Assembly: GCA_013365325.1 (NCBI GenBank)
Contig: JABVXV010000277.1
Span: 1 to 48,053, forward strand
Origin: Dipetalonema caudispina
Taxonomy: Eukaryota > Nematoda > Chromadorea > Rhabditida > Onchocercidae
Direction: 5' to 3'
DNA: 48,053 nucleotides
Shown: positions 12,145 through 22,873 of the stretch, one piece after another
How positions within the stretch are numbered: the first letter of the stretch is position 1
Layout of the letters: each line of letters opens with the position of its first letter
Made by a program: the position numbers and the translations under genes
The notes under the pieces: model-generated
Told to the model about the DNA's origin: nothing
Seen by the model: the letters and a program-made list of their open reading frames with translations, nothing else
The model's database searches: none

Positions 12145-14225
12145 ATGTCAGAACATAGCGAAACGAAAGAAACTCAGAAAGATAATGAAAGCGATGAAAT
12201 ATGTTCGACGGATCAGCAGTTGAATGGTGCAACATTGATCGAACAGATCAATAGACAGAAGAAAGAAATTGAGGACGAAGTAAGTTGAGCATTCAGATTG
12301 ATTTTAAGGATATTATTATCATAGGAGTAATTGAAATTAAGTGTTATGTTTGCAAGACATTTTTACAGGTTTTAGAAGAAAATAAAATACATTTGCTTCT
12401 TTTTTAAGTAGAAAGTTTTGTGATGTTGCTGATATATCCTTTCTTAAGTGAGGACTTCTATATTATAACTGCAGTGAAGATTCCTATCTTTCATAGTTGT
12501 TGCTTATTAATATCACTTCTAATCGCTCTTTTTTCTGATTTTTTTCCGAAATCATGAATTTGTACTTATCGAGGAATATATTGTTTTTGGATTAGTATTC
12601 TATTTCCCAAACAGTGATGTACTTCTTTTATTCAGCAAATAAAGAAAAATGATGATGTAAAAAGGCGATTTAGGTAAGGAAGGAGCAAGCACTGGTCGGT
12701 CAGAAAGAATCAATTGGCGTTTTGCTAAATGAATATGATCGAGACGAAAGTGCTGAATATTATCAGAAATCAGAGGTAATCAGTATTAGTTTGGGAGGAA
12801 TTAACAAAGGTATTTTGTTAATCATTGTATCATTCTGAATACGTTTTTTACGTAAAAAAAATATGCCGCAAACAATAGTTGCAATGCGTTTTGCAAGCAG
12901 TAAAATAAAATTTTCAGGAATTGGCGAAAGTATACAGTTCTTTACGTCGTATTCGTGGTGATGGTTGCTGTTTCTATCGGGCTCTTCTTTGTGCTCAACT
13001 AGAATGTATTCTAAGCGATCGGGAAGAGTTAACTAGGTTTTCTTTTTTTTGTTCTTTTTTTATTTGCTATTTGCCGTCAGTTAACTTTACGAGAGTCTTT
13101 AAAAAATATTTCAGTTTGTTAATCGTAATGAAGCTTTGGTCATTGCAGGTTTACAAAAGTATGTAAAGAGTGGAGACAGCGTTTAACGAAGCTTGGATTT
13201 CCAGAATTCACTACGAACGACTTTTGTGATTGGGTATATTTTTTTGTACAGAACATAGATATTTGTATAGATATTGGGCTCGATTAAGTAATATAATAAT
13301 TTCTACCAGATGAAAGTGATTGGTCCCTAGGTTGTTCCTTAAAAAGTTTTTGTGGCTTTATCACTAAATGAATTTATGTTTATGTTTCTCAAGCTCTTTT
13401 TTAATCATTTACTTCAACTTCGTTAGATATGTATTTTTTATGTAATAGCTTATTCAGTTCGATGAATTGTTGGATGATATTGCAGCGGCGAAATACGATG
13501 AAAATTTGCTTGTGGAAGCTCTGAATGAAGAAGGCCGCTCAAACTACTACGTAACTTTCTTTAGGTATCCATTTTTTCTGATTTTTTTTCTGATTTTCAG
13601 AAATTATGAAAGTTTTCTCTAGGTTAATCACATCCGGTTACTTGCGGGAAAATGCTGCTGACTACGAGGGTTTCATTGACGGTGGCCGTACCGTTGAGCA
13701 GTTTTGCCAGTCCGAAATAGAACCGATGTTCAAAGACTGCGATCATTTAGCAATTATTGCTTTAACTAAAGCTATAGGTAAGAATTCTGTAGATATTTAA
13801 GTGATTAATTGTTTTCTTCGTTTATGCTAAGGCACAGATGAACAAATAAAGATGAAGGTTCGTTGTTCATTTTGCAATAAAAGAAATATATTTGACTTTA
13901 ATCAAAGAGTTCACTTTTTGCGTCTAAAAGTTTTGTAAATAGGATTTATTGTTTTAATTGTTTAGGCGCCAGCATTTTGGGAAGCGGCTTTAACTGCATG
14001 TTAGGTTAAAAATTTGAGAATCAGTTATTATTAGATAACGATAGATTCAGCAAACTGTGAACAGAAAATTAATGGATTACAGGGGTATCAATTCGTATCG
14101 AGTATATGGATCGAACGGCAGCGTTACATCACGGCTGGTTTTATGATTTTATTGTCGATAAGAAACTACCAAAGCATTTTTTTCTGTATCGCCCGGGTCA
14201 TTATGATATTATTTACAAAACATAA
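12145..14225 (+). CDS. otub-1: Otubain, OTU-family cysteine deubiquitinase (OTUB1/otub-1 orthologue)
   Basis: Cleaves ubiquitin chains and, in OTUB1 relatives, binds ubiquitin-charged E2 enzymes; cytosolic/nuclear. Seven exons: 12145-12279, 12674-12775, 12918-13036, 13149-13233, 13449-13564, 13623-13777, 14083-14225, giving 284 residues (human OTUB1 271). The N-terminal ~45 residues are acidic and charged. The catalytic segment IRGDGCCFYRALLCAQ carries the catalytic Asp94 and Cys97; the C-terminal LYRPGHYDIIYKT carries the catalytic His277. VSIRIEYMDR and DHLAIIALTKAI also match otubains. Odd point: the family's usual D-G-N-C-F-Y is D-G-C-C-F-Y here. The start follows an acceptor by two bases and all phases agree. 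Convergent with the next, minus-strand gene. Confidence 0.95.
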
Positions 14226-15449
14226 CGGCTTATTTTGTTTATTCTAAGCAATTTGCTTCTGATTCAGTTTGTTGTTTATTTGAAGTTCAAAATTTCGTTT
14301 GGGATTGTTTATATTATGAATGTAAAAGTCACGATAGCATTGGGGATGATGACCTGACCAATGGTTGATTTAAGCTGACTGTTGGCAGTGAAAATCTCTT
14401 TCAGAAAATCCGTATCACTTGCATAATCAGTCGCACCATTAGTTGGACAGAATCATCGAGTAATTATGGTAATCGTAGCAATAGTCTATTGATTTAAGTA
14501 GAGCAAAAGAAAAAGAAATGGTTGCGGGAATTAATTTAAAAGACTGGACAAAAATCATTAGATTGAAGGGTTGTCTCAAAGGTTAATTAAATCAAATGGG
14601 TGTTTTTCCAAAGTGACCATTTTATCTTGCTCCAATTTTTTGACAATCGTAAGATTTTATTCATTTCAATATTCTTTGGAACTCTTTGAAAGCTATGTGA
14701 ATTGATGATGAAGTTTGCCAGATTAATCATCATTAGCTTCTGAGAAGGTTCAAATGATGTTAATTATATGACATGTCAATGATCGGCAACTTAACTAAAG
14801 TTTAAATTGAGCGTGATTTTTTTTTCGCTTTGATGGTTTAAATAATCTCATGAATTCAATGTGCACAAGTATCCGGCGGAGTAATGCTAGAAAATGTAGC
14901 AATCATAATTATGTTTACATCTGTCGAAAGTTCACTCAGGAATTGCATAAAGCTCGTAAGAAATTAGGTTTATGTTCCAATGTCCGTGAATTTTGATAAA
15001 TATCAAATTTTTGTTTGATTACATAAAGTTCATGTTATCATGCATACACAAACGTTATCCAAAAAGGTTTATATTTTTTTCTTACGTTTAATCATTCCTA
15101 CTTTTATAAAACCCTACAAAATTCGAAATTACACTTGGGAAAAAAAGAGAAAAGAAAACAGGTTTAATCATGATTCGTTTAAATCGATTTATGAAAGTCT
15201 TTGGAATGATCGAAATAAACATTTCCGGCTGATTCGGATGTGGCAGAAATATAGTCAATTTGTTTTGAGGTTGTCATCTTATTGCCAATATTAATTGTTA
15301 TTGGTAGAGCGGTACTTCCTGGCATTGTTCTTCGTACACAATCACTAGAAAACAATGTCGTCTTTTTTTCTTTTTCAATTGTTTACAAATTTTCTGTAAA
15401 CAAAAATTAGCTTAGATATGATGGCTCTCTTTCTAACAATTTGATACAT
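14226..15449. other. Intergenic between otubain and the transporter-like gene
   Basis: Both flanking genes end here, so this is 3'-UTR and spacer. A Lys/Phe-rich open frame at 15040-15294 has no family features and is probably chance. Nothing else recognised. Confidence 0.5.
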
Positions 15450-17417
15450 TCATGAAATTTCTAACCTATCGATTAAACCATGACGCATCATTTCGATATC
15501 ATCCCAACCAGGTCGTTGTTTTTCCTCTTGTGACATCTGTAAACAAAGATATCTAAATCACCACTATAGGTATGTATATACCAGGTATGAAAATATATGT
15601 AGAATATGCTACTATTGATTTTTTGTGAGGTAATAAGAAAGTAAATGGATAAGTAAGAGTGAGCATTATAAATTACATTAGTTTTTTTTTTTTTTCTTTT
15701 GAAAATTCTCAACTATTTTCTTCCAAACATTAGTAATACCCTTTTTTGTTCATTCTACTACTTTATAAGGTAATAAATATTATCTCTGTTGGGATATGTT
15801 ACTAATAATAGAGATTATTTACCTTATTATAAATATCACCATCTTGTCCTGCACTGCTTCGAGATTTAGAAGATATCACTGTTGAGAAATCAGTTGATTT
15901 CTAAATTACCTTCCTTTATTATATTATTATTAGTTGTTAAGATATTGTTGAAATTTTCATGAACATTGAACTGATATCCTGAAAATTTTCTACAAACCTT
16001 ACTGGCTCCAATTTTGTGCTCTTTTCCGTTGTTGAATTGGTGGAAATAGCCGTGGATTCTTTTTTCTTTCGTATATTTTCATTGTTTTTTTCATCCGTAT
16101 GAGTAGTAGATGATTGAATGATTGATTCTGATGGATGAGATTTCGTACGGAATCGTTTTTGAGCATGCTATAATTTGAGTACATTTGATATTAGAGTAAA
16201 CAAAGCAATCATGATGTGTATTATCATCCGAGATAGATTTTGCGGACTTATCACTGTCACCACTGTATGTCACCATTAATATGTGGTAAATTTTTTCTCA
16301 AGAATTACATTTTGACTAGTGATTTATAATAAATTCTGCTTCTTTGTTGGCTAACAATGATAATTATCACATTATCTCGATCAAAAATAGCTCGGAAAAA
16401 TTAGCAACACTGCACAGATCAACAATCTTGTTCAGTTATTGTTGATAAATAAAATAGGTGATTGGAAATTCTTCCGGAGAGTATTTGTGAAGAAAATTGG
16501 TGAACGTATTAGCAAACTATTCCGTTTGTTAAGTCATCATTTTTATGTATATTTTCAATATTCATTAAAATATCAAACTATTTATTGCTAAGTTAATTAC
16601 TAGTAGATTTGAAGTATGATTTCAGCAATCATTTCCTGATACGATTATGCTACTAGTAAGTATCCATAATTTGGAACATTCATGATGTTACCAGATAGAT
16701 GTGNNNNNNNNNNNNNNNNNNNNNNNNNNNNNNNNNNNNNNNNNNNNNNNNNNNNNNNNNNNNNNNNNNNNNNNNNNNNNNNNNNNNNNNNNNNNNNNNN
16801 NNNTTTCTTCGATAAATAAGTTATCAAATTTTTTGTGTATCTGTTACAATTAATTGAAATTAGATCTATTTCAATGATAGAAAGAGAAAGGATCAGAAGA
16901 AAAGAAGAGAACGGATTATTTTTTTTTTTTTTTTTTTTTACCTGATAATCAAAAATATTTCGAATGAACATCATCGTAGCAACGATACCCATTAGTGTAA
17001 GTATTACAACAAATGTAATTCGAATTACTTTATGAAAAGTTGGCACTTCCTCAAACTTATTATTTTGTATAGCAACAAAAACTGTCTCCTGTAATATATC
17101 ATATATCATATGTATTAATTAGTTTAGATATTATACCTAAAATAAAATTTGATACAAATAATTGGCTTAAAATTGAATTAGAAATATTTAAATATTATGA
17201 AGCACTAATTTTTTTTTCTTTTTTTTTTTTTATTAATTCAATTAGACATTAAAATAATATACAGAAATTAAGCATACTTTAATAGCAGTGATGATATTAT
17301 TATTATTGTTGTTAATATTATTATTATTATTATCATTGAATTGCACAGTTAATGCCATATTAAGACTAAATAATAGAGCATAAATTTCCTGGGACATACC
17401 GACCGCTTCTTTGCAAT
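15450..17417 (-). CDS. Probable SLC19-type (folate/thiamine carrier) transporter, C-terminal part only, broken by an assembly gap
   Basis: Readable exons (minus, in order): 17278-17417, 16942-17088, part of one next to or inside the N gap (about 16690-16803), 16202-16262, 16003-16167, 15823-15900, 15450-15536. The segment EIYALLFSLNMAL followed by IITAIK resembles the SLC19 penultimate membrane helix (family form like RYALVFGINTFIAL...). The next exon has a membrane helix, VIRITFVVILTLMGIVATMM, ending FIRNIFDYQ. A hydrophilic Ser/Lys/Thr-rich tail of roughly 130 residues ends MMRHGLIDRLEIS. An AAT run inside the helix-coding exon would insert about 15 mostly Asn residues unless an early GTGCAA donor at 17346 is used. 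The N-terminal ten or so helices were not found; a weak candidate exon lies near 17876-17958. The family call rests on one helix pair and is tentative. Confidence 0.45.
16704..16803. other. Assembly gap of 100 N
   Basis: Exactly 100 N, the usual placeholder for a gap of unknown size. It lies inside the transporter-like gene; the phases of the flanking exons (0 on one side, 2 needed on the other) require a missing exon here. Confidence 0.95.
16920..16940 (+). repeat. Long T homopolymer at an exon border
   Basis: About 20 T adjoining the donor of the minus-strand exon 16942-17088; on the minus strand it is an A run just inside the intron. Similar 15-24 base A/T runs recur at about 17709, 20606, 20952, 21190 and 33312. 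Confidence 0.8.
17290..17335 (+). repeat. (ATT)n / (AAT)n microsatellite, possibly translated
   Basis: Imperfect trinucleotide run, AAT on the minus strand. If the minus-strand exon 17278-17417 is used in full it encodes an Asn-rich run in frame between ALTVQF and IITAIK. Confidence 0.75.
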
Positions 17418-18925
17418 CTGAATGAAATACTTTATAAATTAATAAATTTATTAAATCTTTTTTTTTTTCTCTTAGAATGTTTTTTCTCTTTTTCTTTTTT
17501 TTTTTTTTTAATGGAATATATTTAAAAGTGTTCAATCAATTACATGCATAATTTAATTTTTTGCCATTTTTTATGATAATTATTCTTTTATAAAACTTCT
17601 TAAATTTGATTATTTGAGTAATTAAGTTCTATTTTAGTTAATCAATTTATTAATTTATTTATCCATTCATTAGATATCTCTTTCTTCTTATATTAGAAGA
17701 GAAGGATGAAAAAAAAAAAAAAAAAAAAAAATTTTTGACATTTTAAATTTATTAATGGCAATTAAAAATAACAGAAATATTGAACTATTCGCAATACATA
17801 TATATGTATATAAAGGTCGATGAAAAAATTCATTGAAGAAAGGAACTAAATTATGAGATTAAAATTGAAATTAGGTCAGTAAACAATCACTGATTAAACA
17901 AATACTATGAACGAAATGTACAAGTTGTCCAATTATTGCGGTCAATTCATTTGTACTCCTAACTTGATTGTTTCCTTCAATATTTATTGGATCATGAAAT
18001 ATATCAATCATTGTTTTCGTTGTTATCTTTCAATGATTTTTTTCACAGATAAGAATGCTGATTATTCATTCATCTAATTAACGAAAACTAAATAATATCA
18101 AGTAAATTTCATTGTTTTTATATGATAATTTAAAATTTACCAAGAAATAGATTTAGCATAGATATTGTAAAAAACTTATCCTTAAAATAATAAAATATTT
18201 GCAATAAATTACTCAATGATCTGTCAAAGATCAAAGTTATCAGTTATCAACTTTCTGTTAGTACTAAAATAAAAAATATTTCAAGGTTTAACTACTGTTG
18301 AATAGTTAAATTCAATTTCAAGCAAAGTAAATTACTATCACCATCGATAATTGATAAAAAAAATAGTTGATAATATTAAAATTATGTATAATTCCTCTCT
18401 CTTTTCCTGCTCGAAGAAACAATTGCTTCAGTTTGGTAAGATGGACTTGAGTAATTAATTTTTGGTTAGTAAAAAGAAAAAAAAATTTGCATTGAGTCAA
18501 TCAGATGGTTAAAATTGTAGTAATTAAAAAGCATTTAGTGGCAATATTTTTTCCTCTTCTTGTTTAGAATCAAGGGATTTTGTAAAAAACTTAAAAACAA
18601 TTTTACAAATACAAATATAAAAAAGGTGGATGAAACCGTTGAATTTGCTAGGAGAGAAGAACAAAAATGGATTAATTAGAAGAGAAAATTACCGAACAAA
18701 TATAAAAGTAGTAAAAGAGGAATTTTTCTAAATTAATTCATCATAGATATAGTTTCCGGATCAATATATAGGTAATAGAAGAGGATTTCTAATAAATCGA
18801 TGATCATATAAAACCGTTACGCCAAATTATATTTAAATATATGCTTTTATTTTTTTATTTTAGGTGCTATTTTTCGAGAAGTGAAGAAATCTCTGCATAG
18901 ATTTCTATGTAAATAATACGATCAC
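17418..18925. other. Mostly unassigned interval upstream of transporter-like and acyltransferase genes
   Basis: Lies between two genes pointing away from each other. A minus-strand open segment at about 17876-17958 (ELTAIIGQLVHFVH) follows a TTAG acceptor and could be an upstream exon of the transporter, but similarity is weak. A long A run lies near 17709-17731. Missing 5' exons of the transporter should be here or may be absent. Confidence 0.35.
18852..18863 (+). promoter_or_regulatory. Splice acceptor upstream of the acyltransferase start
   Basis: T-rich stretch ending ATTTTAG at 18863, 62 bases before the ATG at 18926. Suits SL trans-splicing or a 5'-UTR intron. Confidence 0.5.
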
Positions 18926-21900
18926 ATGAATACAATAAGTTTAAATTATCAAATGAAATTTTTACAACGCATTTTCCGTCCATTATTGGGTATCCTCTTT
19001 GGTATAATCCTTTTGATAACATCATTCTTTGGTGGTTCAGTAATTACGCTTATCTTACCTGTACTCTTCCTCAATCGTCATCAACAATGGCGTTTGTTAA
19101 TTGATCGTGCTATCAGTTTCTGGATTATTATCCCTGTGGTAAATTCTGCATTTTTTTCAAATTTTTTTTCCTTCTCATTTTTTAAATTTCATTCCAATCA
19201 TTCCCATATGTTATCATTATTACCATAAACGTTGATATTTAAAAAGAAATTTTCTACGATTTTTTGTACACGGTTTTTTAGTAAATTTATTATTAGAATA
19301 CATTTTACAATGAAATTACATATCTTATTTAATCAAATTTTTCACTTACGATGATAAATGATTGAAATGAATAAATTAAAACTAACACTGATAAGCATAG
19401 ATAAAAATGATAGATGAGGTGAAGTAGTAGTAAAAAATTATACCATCTAGTCTGATCTAAAAGATAATATGATAATGGGCAAGATAAGATAGATTATTTC
19501 ATATATTAGCTTAAGTTTGAATGAAATAAAATTATTTGTAATATTTAGAATTGTTCTGATCATTTTTATTTCTTGTTGTTTTTTCTTCCTTTCTTTCTCT
19601 CATTGATTTATTTTTGATTAGAAGATTGAGAATTAAATGATTTGAATAAATGATAATAGAAAATTTTACAAAGCTTCATATCGAAATATTATCATTCGTT
19701 CATTTCAGACCTTTTTGGAATATATATTTGGTATGAAATTCAAGGTAACAGGTGATATGATTGATTATGATCGTCCAGCAGTGATAATAATGAATCATCG
19801 AACAAGACTTGATTGGTTGTATTTTTGGGCAGCATTGTTTAAAATAAATCCATGGCTGTTGATTAGCTCAAAAATTGCTTTAAAAGCTGAACTTCGCCAT
19901 ATACCAGCAGCAGGTTTTCTTATATTTTAGAATTCCACATAAAATCATTTTAAATATTTAATCAGAAATTTTGTATGGTTCTTTTTATTAGCTTAAAAAT
20001 TTACAACAATTTTTTTTTTTTTTTTAACTTAAAATAGCAACAATTTTATAGTCATAATACTTTGTCCAATAGATATAATTAAAATTAAATACATTTAAAT
20101 TAGTTGAAAAAAGAAACGAATATTGCATAATTGTTTGATTATTTGAAGGTTTTGGAATGGAAGCAAATCAGTTCATTTTTTTGGATCGTAAAATAAAAAC
20201 GGATAAGGAACGAATCTCGGAAGCAATTCATTACTATGCATCTGTTGGAAGCAATTATCAGGTTTATCCTTCTAAATTATCAATTTTATTTTTTGTGAAC
20301 GAAATCATTTACCGGTAAAACTGCATTCATCATTCACTACGTCAATATGATGATCATAAAACTATTTAATGTTGAAATTATGAATGGAAACAATTAGATG
20401 ATTCACAATGGTTAAAAAAAAAAGAAAATGCCCACACACATAGTGATCAATGTGCGAATACCTGAATAATTAAGTACTCATAAAAAATTAAAAAAAAAAA
20501 AAAAAAACCATCGCCGTAAACTTATAATAAATTTAAGAAAAAAATTATCATGATAGAAGTTTTTTACAATTATTTAATATTTACTCACATTAAATTTAAA
20601 AAAAAAAAAAAAAAAAAACACCACTATAAATTTTACACTAAATTTATTTTATCAAAAATTCTTTTGAAAATGTAACATAATCAATAAAACGTAGCTTTTT
20701 TTCTTTTTAAAACAAATTTTTTTCTTTAAATAAAAAAAAAAAAAAAACTCATTCAAATATCATCAATATCAAGTATGATATATTTAGGAAATTGAAAAAA
20801 ATTGGTCAAAATTTCAGCATACTATAATTCAGTTTAATTAATATATTATCATACATCATATATGCAACTATTCTAAGTTTTTAAAAATTTCAGCTATTTT
20901 TATCAATTTCAAACAATTTCATCATAATTAATCACTCAATCATTTCTATCTTTTTTTTTTTTTTTTTTTGATTTAAGATATTGTTATTTCCTGAAGGAAC
21001 GGATAAAACGCCTGATACAACAATGAAAAGTAATGTATATGCACGAAAGAATGGTTTAAAACAATTAAACAATCTTATCTATCCACGTTCAGCTGGCTTT
21101 ATTCATTTTATCAATGAGATGAGACGACGTTTGTTTATCATATTTATCTATTACATCAAATATGATATAAGAGAATAATAAAAGATAGGAAAAAAAAAAA
21201 AAAAAAAAAAACAAAATGCTATTCTTATTTTAAATTTTGTGCAAATTTTTACAATTTAGATAATTACATCGAATGCATTTATGATGTAACAATCGCATAT
21301 CCGATAAATATTGTTCAAACTGAAATTAATCTTATCTTAAATGGTCATACACCAAAGAAAGTATTATTTCATATCGAACGAATCGATCTATCATGTATAC
21401 CACTTAATGATCATGATATTGCTCATTGGATTAATGAGTACTTATTTCTTTCTCTTTCATTGAAAAAGAAAAAAAAATTATTAATTAATTAAAACTACAA
21501 TTAAAATATTAAAAGTTTTCAAATTAAATACATTGTAAGAATGAAAATTATTAGATGTAGAATATATCAGAATTATTGGTAAATAGATCAGATAAAAAAA
21601 AAAAAAAAAAATTAACGGCAATATAGGAATAAAAACACTAATATGAGGGAATTTGATGTATTCAGAGAGAGAGAGAGAGAGAAACAATTTTTAGGAAGTA
21701 AAATTCTAATTAGACATAAAAGGAGGATAAAAGAGAAAATTTGTTCAAATTTTAAATTGTTTTTAAAATAATACAATTTTTAGGTTATGGATTGCAAAGG
21801 ATGAAAAATTAGATTTATTTTATTCACAGCAATTACCACGTGTACATTTTCCAAATGACAAGAATAAATTTCTATGGGAGGTAAGTGATGGAGAAATTTA

Positions 21901-22313
21901 GAATTGAAGGATAAAAAAGTTATGGTGTAAAAATTTGTTAATGATGAGTTATTTCAGGAAGATACACCACTTCAAAAAACAGTTAAATTATTTACACTCT
22001 GTTTCTGGTTATCATTAACTGCTTTATGGTTCTATCAACTAACATTTTTACTATTCGTTCAGGTAATATGTTGAATCTCTTCTCTAACATACCTAATTAT
22101 TTGCATATAATCAAGTAATTCAACTGTAATTGTGATTCATTTATTGAAGTTGCTAAGATTCAATAAAATCTAAATATGATCAATAAAATTTAGGTGCTCT
22201 TTGGATATTTCATTTTTATATATGCTTATATATATGGTAAATATGGTGGTATCCAACGAATGGTATATGTCAAATGGTGGCATACAATGAAAACTGAAAC
22301 AGTTCAATGGTGA
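18926..22313 (+). CDS. Lysocardiolipin/lysophospholipid acyltransferase (LCLAT1/LYCAT; AGPAT superfamily)
   Basis: Transfers acyl groups from acyl-CoA to lysophospholipids (lysocardiolipin, lysophosphatidylinositol) in ER or mitochondria-associated membranes. Eight exons: 18926-19138, 19709-19913, 20149-20261, 20978-21128, 21260-21437, 21784-21880, 21958-22062, 22194-22313; 393 residues, typical for LCLAT1. The N-terminal part has a strong membrane segment (LLGILFGIILLITSFFGGS). Motif I, NHRTRLDW, gives the catalytic His101-x4-Asp106; motif III, LFPEGTD, lies at about 181-186; two hydrophobic segments follow near the end (TLCFWLSLTALWFYQLTFLL and FGYFIFIYAYIYG). Motif I in the exact NHRTRLDW form is characteristic of the LCLAT1 branch (C. 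elegans acl-8/9/10 group). The exon 4/5 join uses a GTTTGT donor at 21129 and is the least certain. Confidence 0.93.
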
Positions 22314-22873
22314 AAATTCAATTGTTAACTTTAGTTCTATTGATTTCAAACTCTAATCCGACAAAGTTCATTTGTTATGTAATTCTGGAATATTGCGGAA
22401 AACTATTATATTGGTATTACTGACTTTTCTTTTTTATTGGTCTTAAGCGGTGATACCAGAGGAGCATTTGGACACTTCGATTTATACCGTATTTCTAGCG
22501 ATTTTCTAAGATCTTGTAAACTGGTTTCTCTCTTCCTAAAAAAGCGAAATTGCGATTTGTTTCAGATTCCCATTTTATTGACATGATATTAAAAGAACGA
22601 AATTAGAAGGTATACATTCAAAATGGAAGAATATTATTTAACGAGTAAACTTAAAGTATGCCAAAAGTGGTGTCTAAAACTTAAATCTACGACTGAGTTG
22701 CTACCTTCGAAATTTCCTCTTCTGTCTTTTTTCCAGAATAACAAACATGATAGAAGATTGTCAGGACAAAAAATGGCAGAAAAGAATATACAACTTTGTC
22801 GCTGCATTAAGAAGATCACAAAAATTGAACTCTTCATGTTATATCAATCAAAACGTTAATTTAAACAAAAAAA
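22314..22873. other. Convergent 3' ends of the acyltransferase and usp-39
   Basis: Spacer between two converging genes. A stand-alone plus-strand frame of 78 codons (22623-22859) has no family features. A minus-strand AATAAA (22574-22579) may serve usp-39. Confidence 0.5.
22574..22579 (-). terminator. Possible polyadenylation signal for usp-39
   Basis: AATAAA on the minus strand, about 295 bases beyond the usp-39 stop codon. Chance occurrence is common in AT-rich DNA. Confidence 0.3.

Noticed and set aside
15040..15294. 84-codon plus-strand frame after otubain
   Set aside because: No family signal and no exon-like borders that link it to otubain, which already ends with its usual HYDIIY motif.
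22623..22859. 78-codon plus-strand frame (and 67-codon antisense frame) between the acyltransferase and usp-39
   Set aside because: No recognisable domain; lies in the 3'-UTR zone of two convergent genes.
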